From positions 1,178,001 through 1,242,000 of the forward strand of contig AP021858.1 in NCBI GenBank assembly GCA_017347465.1: DNA of 64,000 nt. The letters run 5' to 3'. Position 1 is the first letter of the stretch, and each line of letters opens with the position of its first letter. The position numbers and the translations under genes are program-made. Below, in pieces: positions 1 to 8,717 of this stretch. This DNA is from Candidatus Nitrosymbiomonas proteolyticus (GTDB taxonomy: Bacteria > Armatimonadota > Fimbriimonadia > Fimbriimonadales > Fimbriimonadaceae). Below the pieces are notes generated by a model. The model was given only the letters and a program-made list of their open reading frames with translations. It had not been told where the DNA came from and did not search any database.

Positions 1-259
1 TCGGACGGGCGTCCGCGAGGCCCTCGCTTGCCTTCAGGCGATCTTTCCCCTTAAGCGCGGCAAGGACCATTCCATAGGCCGCCGCGACCCCGATCGCCGG
101 AGCGCCACGCACCACCATCTCCCGAATCGCCCACGCGACTTCTTCCCAAGAGGTCAGTTCGAGCCACCGCTCCTCCTCGGGAAGCGCGCGCTGATCGAGC
201 AGCCAGAGCGCCTCGCCTCGCCACTCCAGAGCACGGAACCCGGCTGCGTCACTACTCAC
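1..259 (-). CDS. mtnA: S-methyl-5-thioribose-1-phosphate isomerase, N-terminal part (cut by window edge)
   Basis: The first 86 codons can be read from a GTG at 259 down to base 1. The peptide contains LLDQRALP near residue 21 and the strongly conserved block [17 protein letters not shown] at about residues 50-66, both hallmarks of MtnA and its eIF2B-like relatives. MtnA isomerises methylthioribose-1-phosphate to methylthioribulose-1-phosphate in cytoplasmic methionine salvage. The start overlaps the stop of the upstream propeller gene in GTGAGTAG, which suggests translational coupling at the end of the prmC-def-fmt run. The C-terminal catalytic Cys and Asp lie outside the window. Aldose relatives of the family cannot be excluded from the N-terminus alone. 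Confidence 0.88.
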   Translation of the reverse strand, partial: MSSDAAGFRALEWRGEALWLLDQRALPEEERWLELTSWEEVAWAIREMVVRGAPAIGVAAAYGMVLAALKGKDRLKASEGLADARP

Positions 260-1556
260 GGGGCGATTGGGGGCTCGGGATGGGGTTGCCGAAGTTGCCT
301 CGGCCCTTCGAGAGGTCCGTCTCGCCTGAGCCGTCCTTTCGGATGCGCCAAAGCGAGCCCTTGCCGTCCTCCCCCTGGCGGATGAAGTAGATCGTGCTGG
401 AATCGGGTCCCCAGGTGGCCTGGTAGATGGGGCCCGCCAGAACGACGGTCGCCCCTTGCACACCGCCGGTCGTCGCGGGAACGACTACGAGTTGCTCGGG
501 GGTGACGTTGCGCGAGTCGTCGTACTTCCCGACGATCATTAAGAGGCTCAGGCCGTCAGGTGACACCTTGACATTCGTGAAAGCAACGTCGTCGCTTTCG
601 CTCAAGGTCACCAATTGGTGGTTCTGAACCTTGCCGCCTTCGATCTGGAACATCCCGACCACATGCCGGAAAGGGATCACCAGCCTGCCGTCCTTCTTGT
701 ACTCGTCAGGGGCCGCGCTGGGGTCCGGAAAGGTGAACCCGACGACGGAGTAGAACACGGTGTTATCGAGGGGGCTGACATCGAAGTAGACCCTGTCGCC
801 CACCCCGACGGCGCTGGGTGGGGAGTCGTCGATGAGGCTCTGGCAGAGCAGCATCTCATAGCCGTCCTCTCGCCGAGCGACGGCAGCGATTCCGGTCTTC
901 CCAACGGGCCAAAGCGCCTCGCGGAACGACTTGGCGCCGAGTTGCTGGTAAAAGGCCTCGAATTGGTTGCCGACCCCTTCACCTTCTCCGGTTCGCTGGC
1001 TCGGAACGGGGGGCATCACCTGCTGAATCGCACCGACCTTCGGGTCGAATTGAAGAACGTACCCTCCCGCGATCACGAGCGCAAACTTGTTCGCGTTTGA
1101 CGCCGACTCCGGCGGGAAGTGAATCTGCGAGAGGCTTCGGCTGCCGGTTGAGCGGCGATCGACGCGGTCGCTGCCGAGGTTCCACCGATAGGCGTGGAAA
1201 CTGCGCTCCTCCCGGTCGCTGATGAAGTACAAGCGGTTACCGTCAGGCGTCCAAGCAGGGTCCTTGTCGGTCATACCCTCTTCGTAGCCGGGCGCGGGCC
1301 TGACTTCGCCGTCGGGAGTGAACACGACCACCCGCGAGCCCTCGTCCAAGTACTCGATCGCCGCCACATGGCCGGTCGTATCGACGCTCACGGGGAGATC
1401 GACGTCGTGCCCGCAACTCCTCACCCCCTGATAGGCGAAAAGGAGACCAGCCAGCACGAAGAGTCCGACCGCGAACCGCACGAGCATACGCCTCAGAATC
1501 TTCGGCTGAGTCGGCTGCGGAGGCGGGGACGGTGTGAGATCAGTTTTCTTTGCCAT
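252..1556 (-). CDS. Membrane-anchored TolB/PD40-like beta-propeller protein
   Basis: This 434-residue protein has a proline-rich cytoplasmic start, one membrane helix at about residues 25-44, and an extracytoplasmic domain. It carries PD40-type propeller repeats: [15 protein letters not shown] at about 102-116 and [19 protein letters not shown] near the C-terminus. Such repeats occur in TolB and in many surface or periplasmic proteins, so the fold is clear but the ligand is not. It starts 17 bp inside the end of fmt and its stop overlaps the mtnA start, so it sits in the translation/methionine operon without an obvious functional link. No catalytic residues are recognisable. Its exact role is unknown. 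Confidence 0.75.
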   Translation of the reverse strand: MAKKTDLTPSPPPQPTQPKILRRMLVRFAVGLFVLAGLLFAYQGVRSCGHDVDLPVSVDTTGHVAAIEYLDEGSRVVVFTPDGEVRPAPGYEEGMTDKDPAWTPDGNRLYFISDREERSFHAYRWNLGSDRVDRRSTGSRSLSQIHFPPESASNANKFALVIAGGYVLQFDPKVGAIQQVMPPVPSQRTGEGEGVGNQFEAFYQQLGAKSFREALWPVGKTGIAAVARREDGYEMLLCQSLIDDSPPSAVGVGDRVYFDVSPLDNTVFYSVVGFTFPDPSAAPDEYKKDGRLVIPFRHVVGMFQIEGGKVQNHQLVTLSESDDVAFTNVKVSPDGLSLLMIVGKYDDSRNVTPEQLVVVPATTGGVQGATVVLAGPIYQATWGPDSSTIYFIRQGEDGKGSLWRIRKDGSGETDLSKGRGNFGNPIPSPQSPRE

Positions 1557-2466
1557 GAAGTAGGTTCATTCCCGGTTGGATTCGGTAGCCGTTGGCGAAT
1601 TCGAGTCCCGACATTCTCTTTTTACCTTCAGGAGCCACCTGGAGCCATGAGAGCGCTCCCTCGGAGTGGGCCACCACGAGCTCGGGCGAGGTCCGAATCG
1701 CCTCCCCCGGCGCCGCTGGATCGGGCCGGGGTCTCACCTCCAAGAGCTTTACGCGGCCCCATACTGTACGGACGAACGCCCCCGGCATTTCGGTGAACGC
1801 GCGAAAGCGGCGGTACTCCTCTGCAGCCGGGCGCAAGAAACTGATTTCAGCCTCCGACTTCTCCACCTTCGGCGCGTAAGTCGCATCGCGGTCGTTCTGG
1901 GGGGTGCGCGGGTAGTCGCCTGCAGCTATGCGGCTGATCCACTTTTCGATCAGGCTGGCGGCGATCCGCGAGAGGCGCGACTCGAGTTCGGACGCCGTCT
2001 CGTCGGCCTTGATCGCAGTCGCCTCTTGCGCGATGATGTCCCCGGTGTCCATGCCCCGGTCCATTTGCATCAGCGTCACGCCGGTTTCAGACTCCCCCTG
2101 CAAGAGGCAGCGCTGGATCGGCGCAGCGCCTCGCAACTTCGGTAAGAGCGACGCGTGGAGGTTGATCCCGCCGCGCTCCGCGCATTCGAGCAGTTGTAGG
2201 GGGAGGATTTGCCCATAGCTTGCGACCACCAGCGCGGTCGGCTGAAGGTCTGCGATCGCCCGCAAGAACTCCGGATTCCGGCAACTCTCTGGGGTGAGGA
2301 CTGGGACTCTCCACCCAAGGACGGCCTCCTTGACGGGGCTGGGACGCAAGTGGAGCCTTCTTCCCGCGGGGCGGTCGGGTTGAGTGACCACGGCGCACAC
2401 GTGAGGTTGCAGCGCCAGGAGCGCTGGAACCGCGAATCGGCTCGTACCCACATAGACCAGCTTCAT
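1540..2466 (-). CDS. fmt: Methionyl-tRNA formyltransferase
   Basis: Fmt transfers a formyl group from 10-formyl-THF to initiator Met-tRNA in the cytoplasm. The N-terminal hydrolase fold begins MKLVYVGTSRFAVPAL. The catalytic region INLHASLLPKLRGAAPIQ supplies Asn102 and His104, and MDTGDI supplies Asp140, matching the Asn-His-Asp set of the family. The C-terminal OB-like domain follows. At 308 residues the length is normal. I chose the ATG at 2466 because it forms an ATGA overlap with the def stop and starts at the family's usual residue; a longer reading to 2502 only adds 12 residues inside def. It partners def, immediately upstream. Confidence 0.95.
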   Translation of the reverse strand: MKLVYVGTSRFAVPALLALQPHVCAVVTQPDRPAGRRLHLRPSPVKEAVLGWRVPVLTPESCRNPEFLRAIADLQPTALVVASYGQILPLQLLECAERGGINLHASLLPKLRGAAPIQRCLLQGESETGVTLMQMDRGMDTGDIIAQEATAIKADETASELESRLSRIAASLIEKWISRIAAGDYPRTPQNDRDATYAPKVEKSEAEISFLRPAAEEYRRFRAFTEMPGAFVRTVWGRVKLLEVRPRPDPAAPGEAIRTSPELVVAHSEGALSWLQVAPEGKKRMSGLEFANGYRIQPGMNLLHGKEN

Positions 2467-3014
2467 TCGGCTGCCGTTTGGACCGAGGCGGGGTGCTCCC
2501 AATGGAGCGTCGCAGGGTCCGCTAGATCGATGAAGAGCACTCCGTCGAGGTGGTCGATCTCGTGTTGCGCGACGCGCGCCGGCAGCCCTTCCAGTTCATA
2601 TCCCACGCGCCGGCCCTTCCTGTCGAATCCGATGACCTCCACCGATAACGCTCGGTTCACATCGCCGTAGAGTCCGGGAATGCTGAGGCACCCCTCCTGC
2701 CCCACCTGCTCGCCCGACCGCGACACCACCTCTGGGTTGATGAGGGGGATCGGCCGCACGCCAGGGGGCGCCAACACCACGATCCGTACCGAACTCCCGA
2801 GTTGCGGAGCGGCGAGCCCGATCCCGTTCGCTTGCTTCATCGCTCGCAGCATTCGATCGATGAGGTCCTGTGTCTTCTTGGTAATGCGCTCGACCGGCGC
2901 GGCGGTCCGCCTCAGCACCTCGGCGGGGATCTTCACGACGGGCCGATCAGGCGAAACCTCATACAGGTATTGGAACTCATCGGGAACGACGATGTGCATC
3001 GATTTGAGGCCCAT
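2463..3014 (-). CDS. def: Peptide deformylase
   Basis: Def removes the N-formyl group from nascent proteins in the cytoplasm. All three metal-site motifs are present: GIGLAAPQLG (64-73), EGCLS (107-111, ligand Cys109) and HEIDH (151-155, two His ligands and the catalytic Glu). The 183-residue length is usual, with about 25 extra residues before the conserved core; an internal ATG at residue 6 is an alternative start. It lies 23 bp after prmC and overlaps fmt by ATGA. Def and fmt form the canonical pair that adds and removes formyl groups. Confidence 0.96.
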   Translation of the reverse strand: MGLKSMHIVVPDEFQYLYEVSPDRPVVKIPAEVLRRTAAPVERITKKTQDLIDRMLRAMKQANGIGLAAPQLGSSVRIVVLAPPGVRPIPLINPEVVSRSGEQVGQEGCLSIPGLYGDVNRALSVEVIGFDRKGRRVGYELEGLPARVAQHEIDHLDGVLFIDLADPATLHWEHPASVQTAAE

Positions 3015-3037
3015 TATGGCATCGGCGCTCGGCGGGC

Positions 3038-3880
3038 CTACGCGGGCCCCCGAAAGCGGAAACCCAGCACGCGAACCGTTCCTGAGAGGTCCCTTTGGCG
3101 AACGACCCTGTTCCAGCCCTTCTCCTCAAAGAGGGCCGATACCCGCTCGGCTTGCCCGTCGCCGATCTCCGTGAGGAGAACCCCTCCAGGCACGAGGTGG
3201 CTTGGCGCCTCCAACGCGAGACGCTCGAAGAACTCAAGACCTGTGGGCACTGAAAAGAGGGCTTGGGGCGGCTCGAATTCGAACACCTCGGGGGGGAGTT
3301 CGTCGCTTGGGGAAACGTAGGGCGGATTGGTGACGATCAGGTCGAACCTCCTTGCGGCGAGCGGTTCGAAGAGGTCGCCGACGACGAACTCGACGCTCAT
3401 TACGCCTAGCTTGGCTGCGTTTTGCCTCGCGATCTCTGCGGCATCGGTCGAAAGGTCGAGGGCTACGACCTCGCAGTCGGGACGCTCGATCGCTAGCGTT
3501 AGAGCTACGCACCCCGAGCCCGAGCCGATGTCGAGAACTCTCAGCCCCGCGCCCCCGAGGGAAGGCAAGGTCTCCAGCGCGGCTTCGACGAGCGTCTCGG
3601 TCTCTTGGCGGGGAATCAGCACTGCGGGCGAAACGAGAAACTCCCTCCCGTAGAACTCCCTCCAGCCCACGATGTAGGCCAGAGGCTCCCGGCTCAACCT
3701 TCGCGCAAGGAGGGTTTCGAGCGCGCCTTCGTCGATGGCCTGTTCGGGGTGCGCAACGATCCAGGCGCGGGGTCGTTGGAGCGCCGTGGCGGCGAGCACT
3801 TGCGCCTCCAGGTGCGCGGACTCAATCCCCGCCTCCGCGAGTCTGGCTGCGGCCGCCCGAACCCATTCGCCTAACGTCAC
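3038..3880 (-). CDS. prmC: Release-factor glutamine N5-methyltransferase
   Basis: PrmC (HemK) methylates the GGQ glutamine of RF1/RF2 using SAM. The SAM-binding motif LDIGSGSGCVALTLA and the diagnostic catalytic motif NPPYVSPSDELPPE are both present, with an N-terminal helical domain that includes the usual REFYGREF stretch. I favour the GTG at 3880, giving MTLGEWVRAAAARL, which matches typical PrmC starts; a TTG at 3898 would add six residues. About 280 residues is normal. It is the first gene of a minus-strand run prmC-def-fmt, separated from ftsZ by a terminator. In many bacteria prmC sits beside prfA, which is not here. Confidence 0.93.
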   Translation of the reverse strand: MTLGEWVRAAAARLAEAGIESAHLEAQVLAATALQRPRAWIVAHPEQAIDEGALETLLARRLSREPLAYIVGWREFYGREFLVSPAVLIPRQETETLVEAALETLPSLGGAGLRVLDIGSGSGCVALTLAIERPDCEVVALDLSTDAAEIARQNAAKLGVMSVEFVVGDLFEPLAARRFDLIVTNPPYVSPSDELPPEVFEFEPPQALFSVPTGLEFFERLALEAPSHLVPGGVLLTEIGDGQAERVSALFEEKGWNRVVRQRDLSGTVRVLGFRFRGPA

Positions 3881-3959
3881 CCTGAGATTGTGGCGCAAGC
3901 GCTGGCGCGTTCCCCTGAGGGCAGCGTCCCGACGCGCCTTCGCATCGACGCCGAGTTCG

Positions 3960-3988
3960 AAAAAATGCCCCGCTCTTTCGAGCGGGGC
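3960..3988 (-). terminator. Rho-independent terminator downstream of ftsZ
   Basis: A perfect 9-bp stem (GCCCCGCTC at 3967-3975 and GAGCGGGGC at 3980-3988) encloses a 4-base loop. On the minus strand it is followed by A and a run of six T. It ends ftsZ transcription and isolates the prmC operon. A weaker hairpin (CCCCGA/TCGGGG, about 4003-4020) lies just upstream in the same direction. The rest of 3989-4187 shows no gene I can support. Confidence 0.82.
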
Positions 3989-4187
3989 TAGCGTTGGACC
4001 AGTAGCCCCCGATCTTACGTCGGGGCCGTGTTTGTGGGGGGTGGGTTAAGCCGTAGGGAATGGGGAAGGGCTTGTCTGCGACTCGTGCGGACGCCAACAA
4101 CCTCCGCGAGCGATTTGCGCCCGGCTTGCGGAGCGATCCCATTCGCTCCCTCATTCCAGTTCAGGCCATCCTTGGCCATAAGTTCGT

Positions 4188-5333
4188 TCAGTTTTCGGTT
4201 CCTAGTCTCTGTCTTCGCAAGAAGGTCGGGATATCGAGGTCGATTTCGTCGAGTTGGATCGGCGGCGGGACGGAGTCGGCGGCGTGCGTCCGAACCGGCT
4301 GCTGCCGGAGAGAGGCCGCTTCTCCCCTCGGGGCGGGCGACTCCACGAACGCCTCCGCGTTGCGCTGCACGAAGCTGGCGGAAGGCTGCATCCCGGCGGC
4401 GAGCACGGTGATCGTGACCTCTCCGTCTGAGGTGGGCAACTCGACATGGCCCATGATGATCTCAGCCTCGTCGGGGTCCGCGAATTGGAGGATGTACTCC
4501 ATGGCCTCATGGGCCTCGCCGATGCTGAAGTCTGCGCCCCCTGCGAGGTTCACGAGCAGCCGCTTGGCGCCTTCGATGCTTGTCTCCAAAAGCGGTGAAT
4601 TGACCGCGTTCTGCGCCGCCACGCGCGCGCGCTGCTCGCCCACGCCCTTGCCCATGCCCATCAGCGCCACGCCCGCATCCTTCATGATCGTGCGGACGTC
4701 TGCGAAGTCGACGTTGATCTGGCCGGGCCGAGTAATGATGTCGCTGAGTCCTTGCACGGCTTGCCCCAAAACGTCGTCGGCCACGGCGAAGGCTTGCTGA
4801 AGCGTGGCTCGCTTTTCGACCGACGAGAGCAAACGATCGTTCGGGACCGTGATGAGGGTATCCACCTGCATTTGTAGCTTAGCTGCGCCCTCTTCGGCGT
4901 TTCGCTTTCGCTTGGGGCCCTCAAAAAGAAACGGCTTCGAGACGACGCCCACCGTAAGAACCCCGTGCCTCCGTGCCAACTCGGCGACTACGGGGGCTGC
5001 GCCCGTCCCGGTCCCTCCCCCGAGCCCAGCCGCAAGGAAAACCATGTCGCAGCCCTCAAGTTCGCTTTCGATGAGCTTCTCGCTTTCACGGGCCGCCTTC
5101 TCGCCGACCTCCGGGTCGCCCCCCGACCCCAGACCGCGCGTCGATGCCTCACCGATCTGAATTCGCTTGGACGCTTTCGATAGGCTCAGAGCTTGGGCGT
5201 CTGTGTTGAGCGCGATGAACTGAACGCCGTCCATGCCGAGTTCGATCATTCGGTTGACGGCGTTACAGCCCGCGCCGCCGACACCGATGACCTTGATCGT
5301 CGCGCCGTGGTCGAACAAGTTGTCTGGTCGCAT
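4188..5333 (-). CDS. ftsZ: Cell division GTPase FtsZ
   Basis: FtsZ polymerises into the cytokinetic ring at midcell. The N-terminal Rossmann motif IKVIGVGGAGCNAVNRM (13-29) and the tubulin signature GGGTGTGAAP (105-114) bind GTP. The T7-loop side carries NVDFADVRTIM with the activating aspartates. After a variable linker the last 20 residues end in LDIPTFLRRQR, the conserved C-terminal peptide that binds membrane tethers. At 381 residues the length is normal. Unlike most bacteria, no ftsA or ftsQ is adjacent: the gene stands alone between a divergent DUF3276 gene and a strong terminator, so it is probably transcribed monocistronically. Confidence 0.97.
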   Translation of the reverse strand: MRPDNLFDHGATIKVIGVGGAGCNAVNRMIELGMDGVQFIALNTDAQALSLSKASKRIQIGEASTRGLGSGGDPEVGEKAARESEKLIESELEGCDMVFLAAGLGGGTGTGAAPVVAELARRHGVLTVGVVSKPFLFEGPKRKRNAEEGAAKLQMQVDTLITVPNDRLLSSVEKRATLQQAFAVADDVLGQAVQGLSDIITRPGQINVDFADVRTIMKDAGVALMGMGKGVGEQRARVAAQNAVNSPLLETSIEGAKRLLVNLAGGADFSIGEAHEAMEYILQFADPDEAEIIMGHVELPTSDGEVTITVLAAGMQPSASFVQRNAEAFVESPAPRGEAASLRQQPVRTHAADSVPPPIQLDEIDLDIPTFLRRQRLGTEN

Positions 5334-5453
5334 ACGAATAAGAGCTCCTAAGCGAGGCTCGCAAGCCCATTGGCAAGCTCCACCTCACAGCAAAGGACGG
5401 CCAACGCGGGCGGAAAGACGCAGGCCGGCGGCGAATGAACGCTGAATGTTTTG

Positions 5454-5470
5454 TTAGAATTCGAACAATT
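5454..5470. promoter_or_regulatory. Inverted repeat in the ftsZ / DUF3276 divergent promoter region
   Basis: AGAATT and AATTCT form a palindrome with a 5-base spacer (about 5456-5472) in an AT-rich stretch inside otherwise GC-rich DNA. It lies between ftsZ and the divergent DUF3276 gene. AT-rich hexamers TAGACA (5480-5485) and TATATA (5502-5507), 16 bp apart, could be a plus-strand promoter. It could be an operator shared by both genes; this is inference from position and symmetry only. Confidence 0.35.
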
Positions 5471-5489
5471 CTCAAGGAGTAGACAAAAA

Positions 5490-5849
5490 GTGTTGTATAG
5501 TATATATATGTCTACTGCACCAAGTTCAGTTCAAGCGTCTCTACCGGAGACCTTGCACACGTTCCGAGTCAGCGCAGGCTCTCGGACGTTCTTTTTCGAC
5601 GTGAAGAGCAGTGTTTCTGGGGTCTTTCTCAGTGTCACAGAAGCAAGGCTGAAGGACGAGGAGTGGACTCGCTCCCGCATTTTGATACCGGCGGAGCACG
5701 CCAAGGCGTTCTACGGAGGGCTTTGCGAGGCGATCCGCGCCATGCGTTCTGAGGAGCAGCCGCACTCGGAGTCGAAGTCCGAGTCCAAGTCCTCCTCGCA
5801 GCCTGGGCCAGCTAAACGGAAACCAGTCGGATCTCGTTCGAAGCGGTGA
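5490..5849 (+). CDS. DUF3276 / Pur-alpha-like nucleic-acid-binding protein
   Basis: The core [21 protein letters not shown], followed by [22 protein letters not shown], matches the single PUR-repeat pattern of DUF3276 (PurA ssDNA/RNA-binding) proteins: beta strands, an aromatic/basic surface, then one helix. The C-terminal 30 residues are a Ser/Glu/Lys-rich tail ending [10 protein letters not shown], probably disordered and basic. I favour the GTG at 5490 because AAGGAG (5474-5479) lies 10 nt upstream; the ATG at 5508 lacks a ribosome site. The 3' end overlaps the convergent scoB by 38 bp. Likely role: RNA or single-stranded DNA binding. The family assignment is by motif recognition and not certain. 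Confidence 0.65.
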   Translation: MLYSIYMSTAPSSVQASLPETLHTFRVSAGSRTFFFDVKSSVSGVFLSVTEARLKDEEWTRSRILIPAEHAKAFYGGLCEAIRAMRSEEQPHSESKSESKSSSQPGPAKRKPVGSRSKR

Positions 5850-6468
5850 AATTCGCTTCGGTCTTGGCGCGAACCTCTTCGAGTGTCACGTCAGGAGCGA
5901 GTTCCTTGAGCAGGAGGTGATCGCCTTCGACTTCGAAGACGCATAGATCGGTGATGATTGAATTGACGCAGGCCTTTCCTGTGAGCGGGAGGCGGCATTC
6001 GTGGAGGATCTTAGACTCGCCGGCCTTGTTCGTGTGCTCCATCACGACGACCACGCGCTTGGCGCCCGCGACGAGGTCCATCGCCCCGCCCATTCCCTTG
6101 ACCATTTTTCCGGGGATCATCCAATTCGCAAGGTCGCCGCGCTCGGACACCTCCATCGCTCCGAGGATCGAGAGATCGATGTGTCCGCCCCGGATCATGG
6201 CAAACGAGTCGGCCGAGGAGAAATAGGAAGTGCCCGGGATCTCCGTGATCGTTTGCTTTCCTGCGTTGATGAGGTCGGGGTCTTCTTCGCCCTCGAACGG
6301 GAATGGGCCCATTCCCAGCATGCCGTTCTCGCTCTGAAGGACGACGTTCATTCCCGCGGGGATGTAGTTGGCGACCAGCGTCGGGATACCGATTCCGAGG
6401 TTAACGTAGAACCCATCCCTAAGCTCTTGGGCAGCGCGCATGGCGAGTTGTTCACGGCTGAGCGGCAT
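5812..6468 (-). CDS. scoB: 3-oxoacid CoA-transferase subunit B
   Basis: This subunit of succinyl-CoA:3-oxoacid CoA-transferase (or the AtoA type) activates acetoacetate with CoA. The catalytic glutamate motif [12 protein letters not shown] (about residues 46-57), the start [25 protein letters not shown] and the [15 protein letters not shown] block are diagnostic. The 218-residue length matches a stand-alone B subunit. The A subunit is not adjacent: the next gene upstream is divergent and unrelated. Fumarylacetoacetase at 14854 yields acetoacetate, so the enzyme could close tyrosine degradation. It converges with and overlaps the DUF3276 gene by 38 bp. Confidence 0.92.
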   Translation of the reverse strand: MPLSREQLAMRAAQELRDGFYVNLGIGIPTLVANYIPAGMNVVLQSENGMLGMGPFPFEGEEDPDLINAGKQTITEIPGTSYFSSADSFAMIRGGHIDLSILGAMEVSERGDLANWMIPGKMVKGMGGAMDLVAGAKRVVVVMEHTNKAGESKILHECRLPLTGKACVNSIITDLCVFEVEGDHLLLKELAPDVTLEEVRAKTEANFTASNEIRLVSV

Positions 6469-6608
6469 GGTCCCAGTTTACCGGCTATCGGGCGCAGATC
6501 GACTTCACAAAGAACTCAGTGAACACTTCGCAGCGGGCATCGTTACAGCGTGTAGGTCTGGGGCGCATGTCAGTTGCCCCAGTCGAGATCCAGAGGAGAC
6601 AGATTACG

Positions 6609-7106
6609 ATGAAGAAGAGACTTCTGATTGCGGTCGGCGTGGCTGTGTCGGCGTTGGCCCTTGCCGTGGTGGTGGTTCAAGGCGCTCGTGGGCGCGGAGT
6701 TGCCGTCAACCAGCAAGGCGTTCCGGCGACTTTCGCGATGGACGTTGTGAAGCGAACGTCGGGCGATCGGGTCGACGTGCGCGGCCCGTTCACTTTCGCC
6801 GTGCCCCGAGTGAGCGTGACTCACCCCGAGCTTTCGATCCACATGAGGAACGCGGCTCGCTTCGAAAAGGACGGAAATCGCGCGCACTTTTCCGGACGGG
6901 CAGTGGCCCGCCTGGGTGGACGTGAGATTCCAGGCGTTGTGGTCGTTCGCGTCGCCGACAATCGCCGTCCTGGCGATCCGCCCCCTTCCGTCGCGCCCGA
7001 CGTGTTGGCGGTACTGTTCGAGGCCGCTCAAGGCAGCTTCCGGTTCCAATGGGAAGGCCACGTCCGCGATGGCGACATTGCCGTTTTCGAGCGCGTTCTC
7101 GAATAG
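6609..7106 (+). CDS. Small exported protein of unknown function
   Basis: The 165-residue product starts MKKRLLIAVGVAVSALALAV, a signal peptide or single membrane anchor, with an AGGAG-type ribosome site just upstream of the ATG at 6609. The mature part is predicted mostly beta and contains no motif I recognise; VRGPFTFAVPRVSV and FRFQWEGHVRDG suggest a small extracytoplasmic beta domain. It is monocistronic, with a terminator directly after it, and is divergent from scoB. No function can be assigned. Confidence 0.68.
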   Translation: MKKRLLIAVGVAVSALALAVVVVQGARGRGVAVNQQGVPATFAMDVVKRTSGDRVDVRGPFTFAVPRVSVTHPELSIHMRNAARFEKDGNRAHFSGRAVARLGGREIPGVVVVRVADNRRPGDPPPSVAPDVLAVLFEAAQGSFRFQWEGHVRDGDIAVFERVLE

Positions 7107-7137
7107 CGCTCGTTTCGATTGCTTGGGTTGACCTCTC

Positions 7138-7171
7138 GCCCGCTTTCGGCGACGAAGGCGGGCTCTTTTTT
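7138..7171 (+). terminator. Rho-independent terminator
   Basis: GCCCGCTTTC (7138-7147) pairs with GAAGGCGGGC (7154-7163), with one G-T wobble and a 6-base loop, and is followed by TC and six T. It closes the exported-protein gene ending at 7106 and isolates the prepilin unit downstream. Confidence 0.85.
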
Positions 7172-7389
7172 GCCGCAATGCGTGAGGACTACCGCTCGGA
7201 AGTTGCACTTCGCAAAAGCGCGTCTGTGGAAAACTCCGTACAAATGCCGGGAAGAACATAACCCGCGCTTAACCCTAGGGTGCTAGACTTTCCAATGGAC
7301 AAGCGAGAGGGGCGCCCGGATTCCCCTTTTACTGCTCCTTGCTCCTCCTCGGAGGCGCGAGAGAGTCCAGCATTCTACGGAGGACATTC

Positions 7390-8361
7390 ATGCATCGAAA
7401 GGCATTTACCTTAATCGAGCTGCTGGTCGTGATTGCCATTATCGCGATCCTTGCGGCGATTCTGTTCCCCGTGTTCGCACAGGCCAAAGTCGCGGCAAAG
7501 AAAGCTGCGGCGATCTCCAACCAGAAGCAGATCGGTTTGGCCGTACTGATGTACATGGCGGACGCGGACGACACCTACCCGCGCAACGACGACTGCTACT
7601 TGAACAGTTCGTTGAATACTGCGTTGAACAACCAGACCGGCGACCCGTCGCCTTGGTGCAACGGCACGAACGGCTACCCGTTCCGCATGAACCACTACTC
7701 ATGGCAGAAGTGGGTCGTGCCCTACGTGAAGAACATCCAATTGTTTGAGCACCCCGCTCGGACGACGATCAATGCCAACACGTTTTCTTGCCCGCAGGGC
7801 CAGTGGACGCAGTGCGGCCAGATCATGGGTTCGTTCGCGATCAACCTCGCGCTGACGGGCGCGCTCAACACGTGGAACCGCTCTGCAACTGCCGCAGGGA
7901 GGCTGCGCAATAGCTGGCTCGGTGGCCGACAATCGGGGCTCCCCGACGTGTCGAAGGCCATGCTGCTGTTTGAAATGGGCAACCCCGAGATCAGTTTCGC
8001 TCCTGTGACTGTGACCACGGATCAGAACCCGCTCTCCACACAGACTGTTTACCCGATGGCGGTCCGTGAGTTCTGGCGCGCCAACTTCATGAAGGCGTCC
8101 GGGGCTGGATGCGTGTTCGGTAACGAGCCGGACCCCCGTGCGACCGTGGGTGGAAACGTGGTCGTTGGGTTTGCCGATGGCTCCGCCAAGGCGGTACCTG
8201 CTGGGCAGTTCCTTGCCTGGACGCCCGCCGCTGCTGAGTTCAACGTGACTCTCGACGCCAACACCCTCTGCGGGATCAGTTCGGGAACGTTCCGCCCGTC
8301 GGTCACTTCGTCGGCGCTGAACCTGAACATCAATTACCCGTTCTGGGGTTTGACCAACTAA
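7390..8361 (+). CDS. Prepilin-type N-terminal methylation protein with C-terminal H-X9-DG-like motif
   Basis: After a short basic leader MHRKA, the sequence [27 protein letters not shown] is a class III prepilin signal and membrane helix with the +5 glutamate, processed by prepilin peptidase. The 323-residue protein ends with [12 protein letters not shown], the C-terminal motif typical of the DUF1559-like pseudopilins expanded in Planctomycetes and Armatimonadetes. A GGAGGA ribosome site at 7379-7384 supports the ATG at 7390. The protein probably sits in the envelope as a pseudopilin or surface protein of a type II/IV-like system; the PilC gene at 60664 belongs to such a system. A small lipoprotein gene follows 2 bp after its stop. 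Confidence 0.88.
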   Translation: MHRKAFTLIELLVVIAIIAILAAILFPVFAQAKVAAKKAAAISNQKQIGLAVLMYMADADDTYPRNDDCYLNSSLNTALNNQTGDPSPWCNGTNGYPFRMNHYSWQKWVVPYVKNIQLFEHPARTTINANTFSCPQGQWTQCGQIMGSFAINLALTGALNTWNRSATAAGRLRNSWLGGRQSGLPDVSKAMLLFEMGNPEISFAPVTVTTDQNPLSTQTVYPMAVREFWRANFMKASGAGCVFGNEPDPRATVGGNVVVGFADGSAKAVPAGQFLAWTPAAAEFNVTLDANTLCGISSGTFRPSVTSSALNLNINYPFWGLTN

Positions 8362-8363
8362 CC

Positions 8364-8543
8364 ATGCGAAAACTGACTTGGATTCTCGGATTGGCGGCCG
8401 TGGTCGCAGTTGGATGCGGCGTGGGCCAAATCTCGCGCGACGACCAGTTGAACCGTTACGAAGAGAACAAGAAGGAAGCAGAAAAGCTGGCCGCTGAGAG
8501 AGGGGAGGTCGCTCCCCCTCAGGAAGGTCAGGGCGGAAACTGA
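8364..8543 (+). CDS. Small lipoprotein, 59 residues
   Basis: The short frame begins ATG at 8364, two bases after the prepilin stop. Translation gives MRKLTWILGLAAVVAVGC, a short positively charged region, a hydrophobic stretch and the lipobox AVGC with Cys18 as lipid attachment site. The remainder is a charged, probably helical 41-residue tail rich in Glu and Lys, ending PPQEGQGGN. Coupling to the prepilin gene suggests a shared surface structure. No further function can be inferred. Confidence 0.7.
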   Translation: MRKLTWILGLAAVVAVGCGVGQISRDDQLNRYEENKKEAEKLAAERGEVAPPQEGQGGN

Positions 8544-8570
8544 CCGAAGGGACCGCAACTGCGCGACAAG

Positions 8571-8603
8571 GCGCTCGGGACGGCTCGCCGCCCTGGGCGC
8601 TTT
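8571..8603 (+). terminator. Possible weak terminator after prepilin-lipoprotein unit
   Basis: GCGCTCGGG (8571-8579) can pair with CCTGGGCGC (8592-8600) with two G-T wobbles; the 12-base loop is long and only three T follow. Position after the lipoprotein stop supports the call, but the T tract is poor. I see no gene in the rest of 8544-8717. Confidence 0.4.
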
Positions 8604-8717
8604 GCGCATTACTGGGTCTCGTTGCCAATGGTCCCACCTCGCGCAACCTGCTGATTCACCGCCTTGTACCTGCAACGTGAGCGGGGGGCGAAACCGCCAC
8701 TCGCCAGGAGGCAAGAA

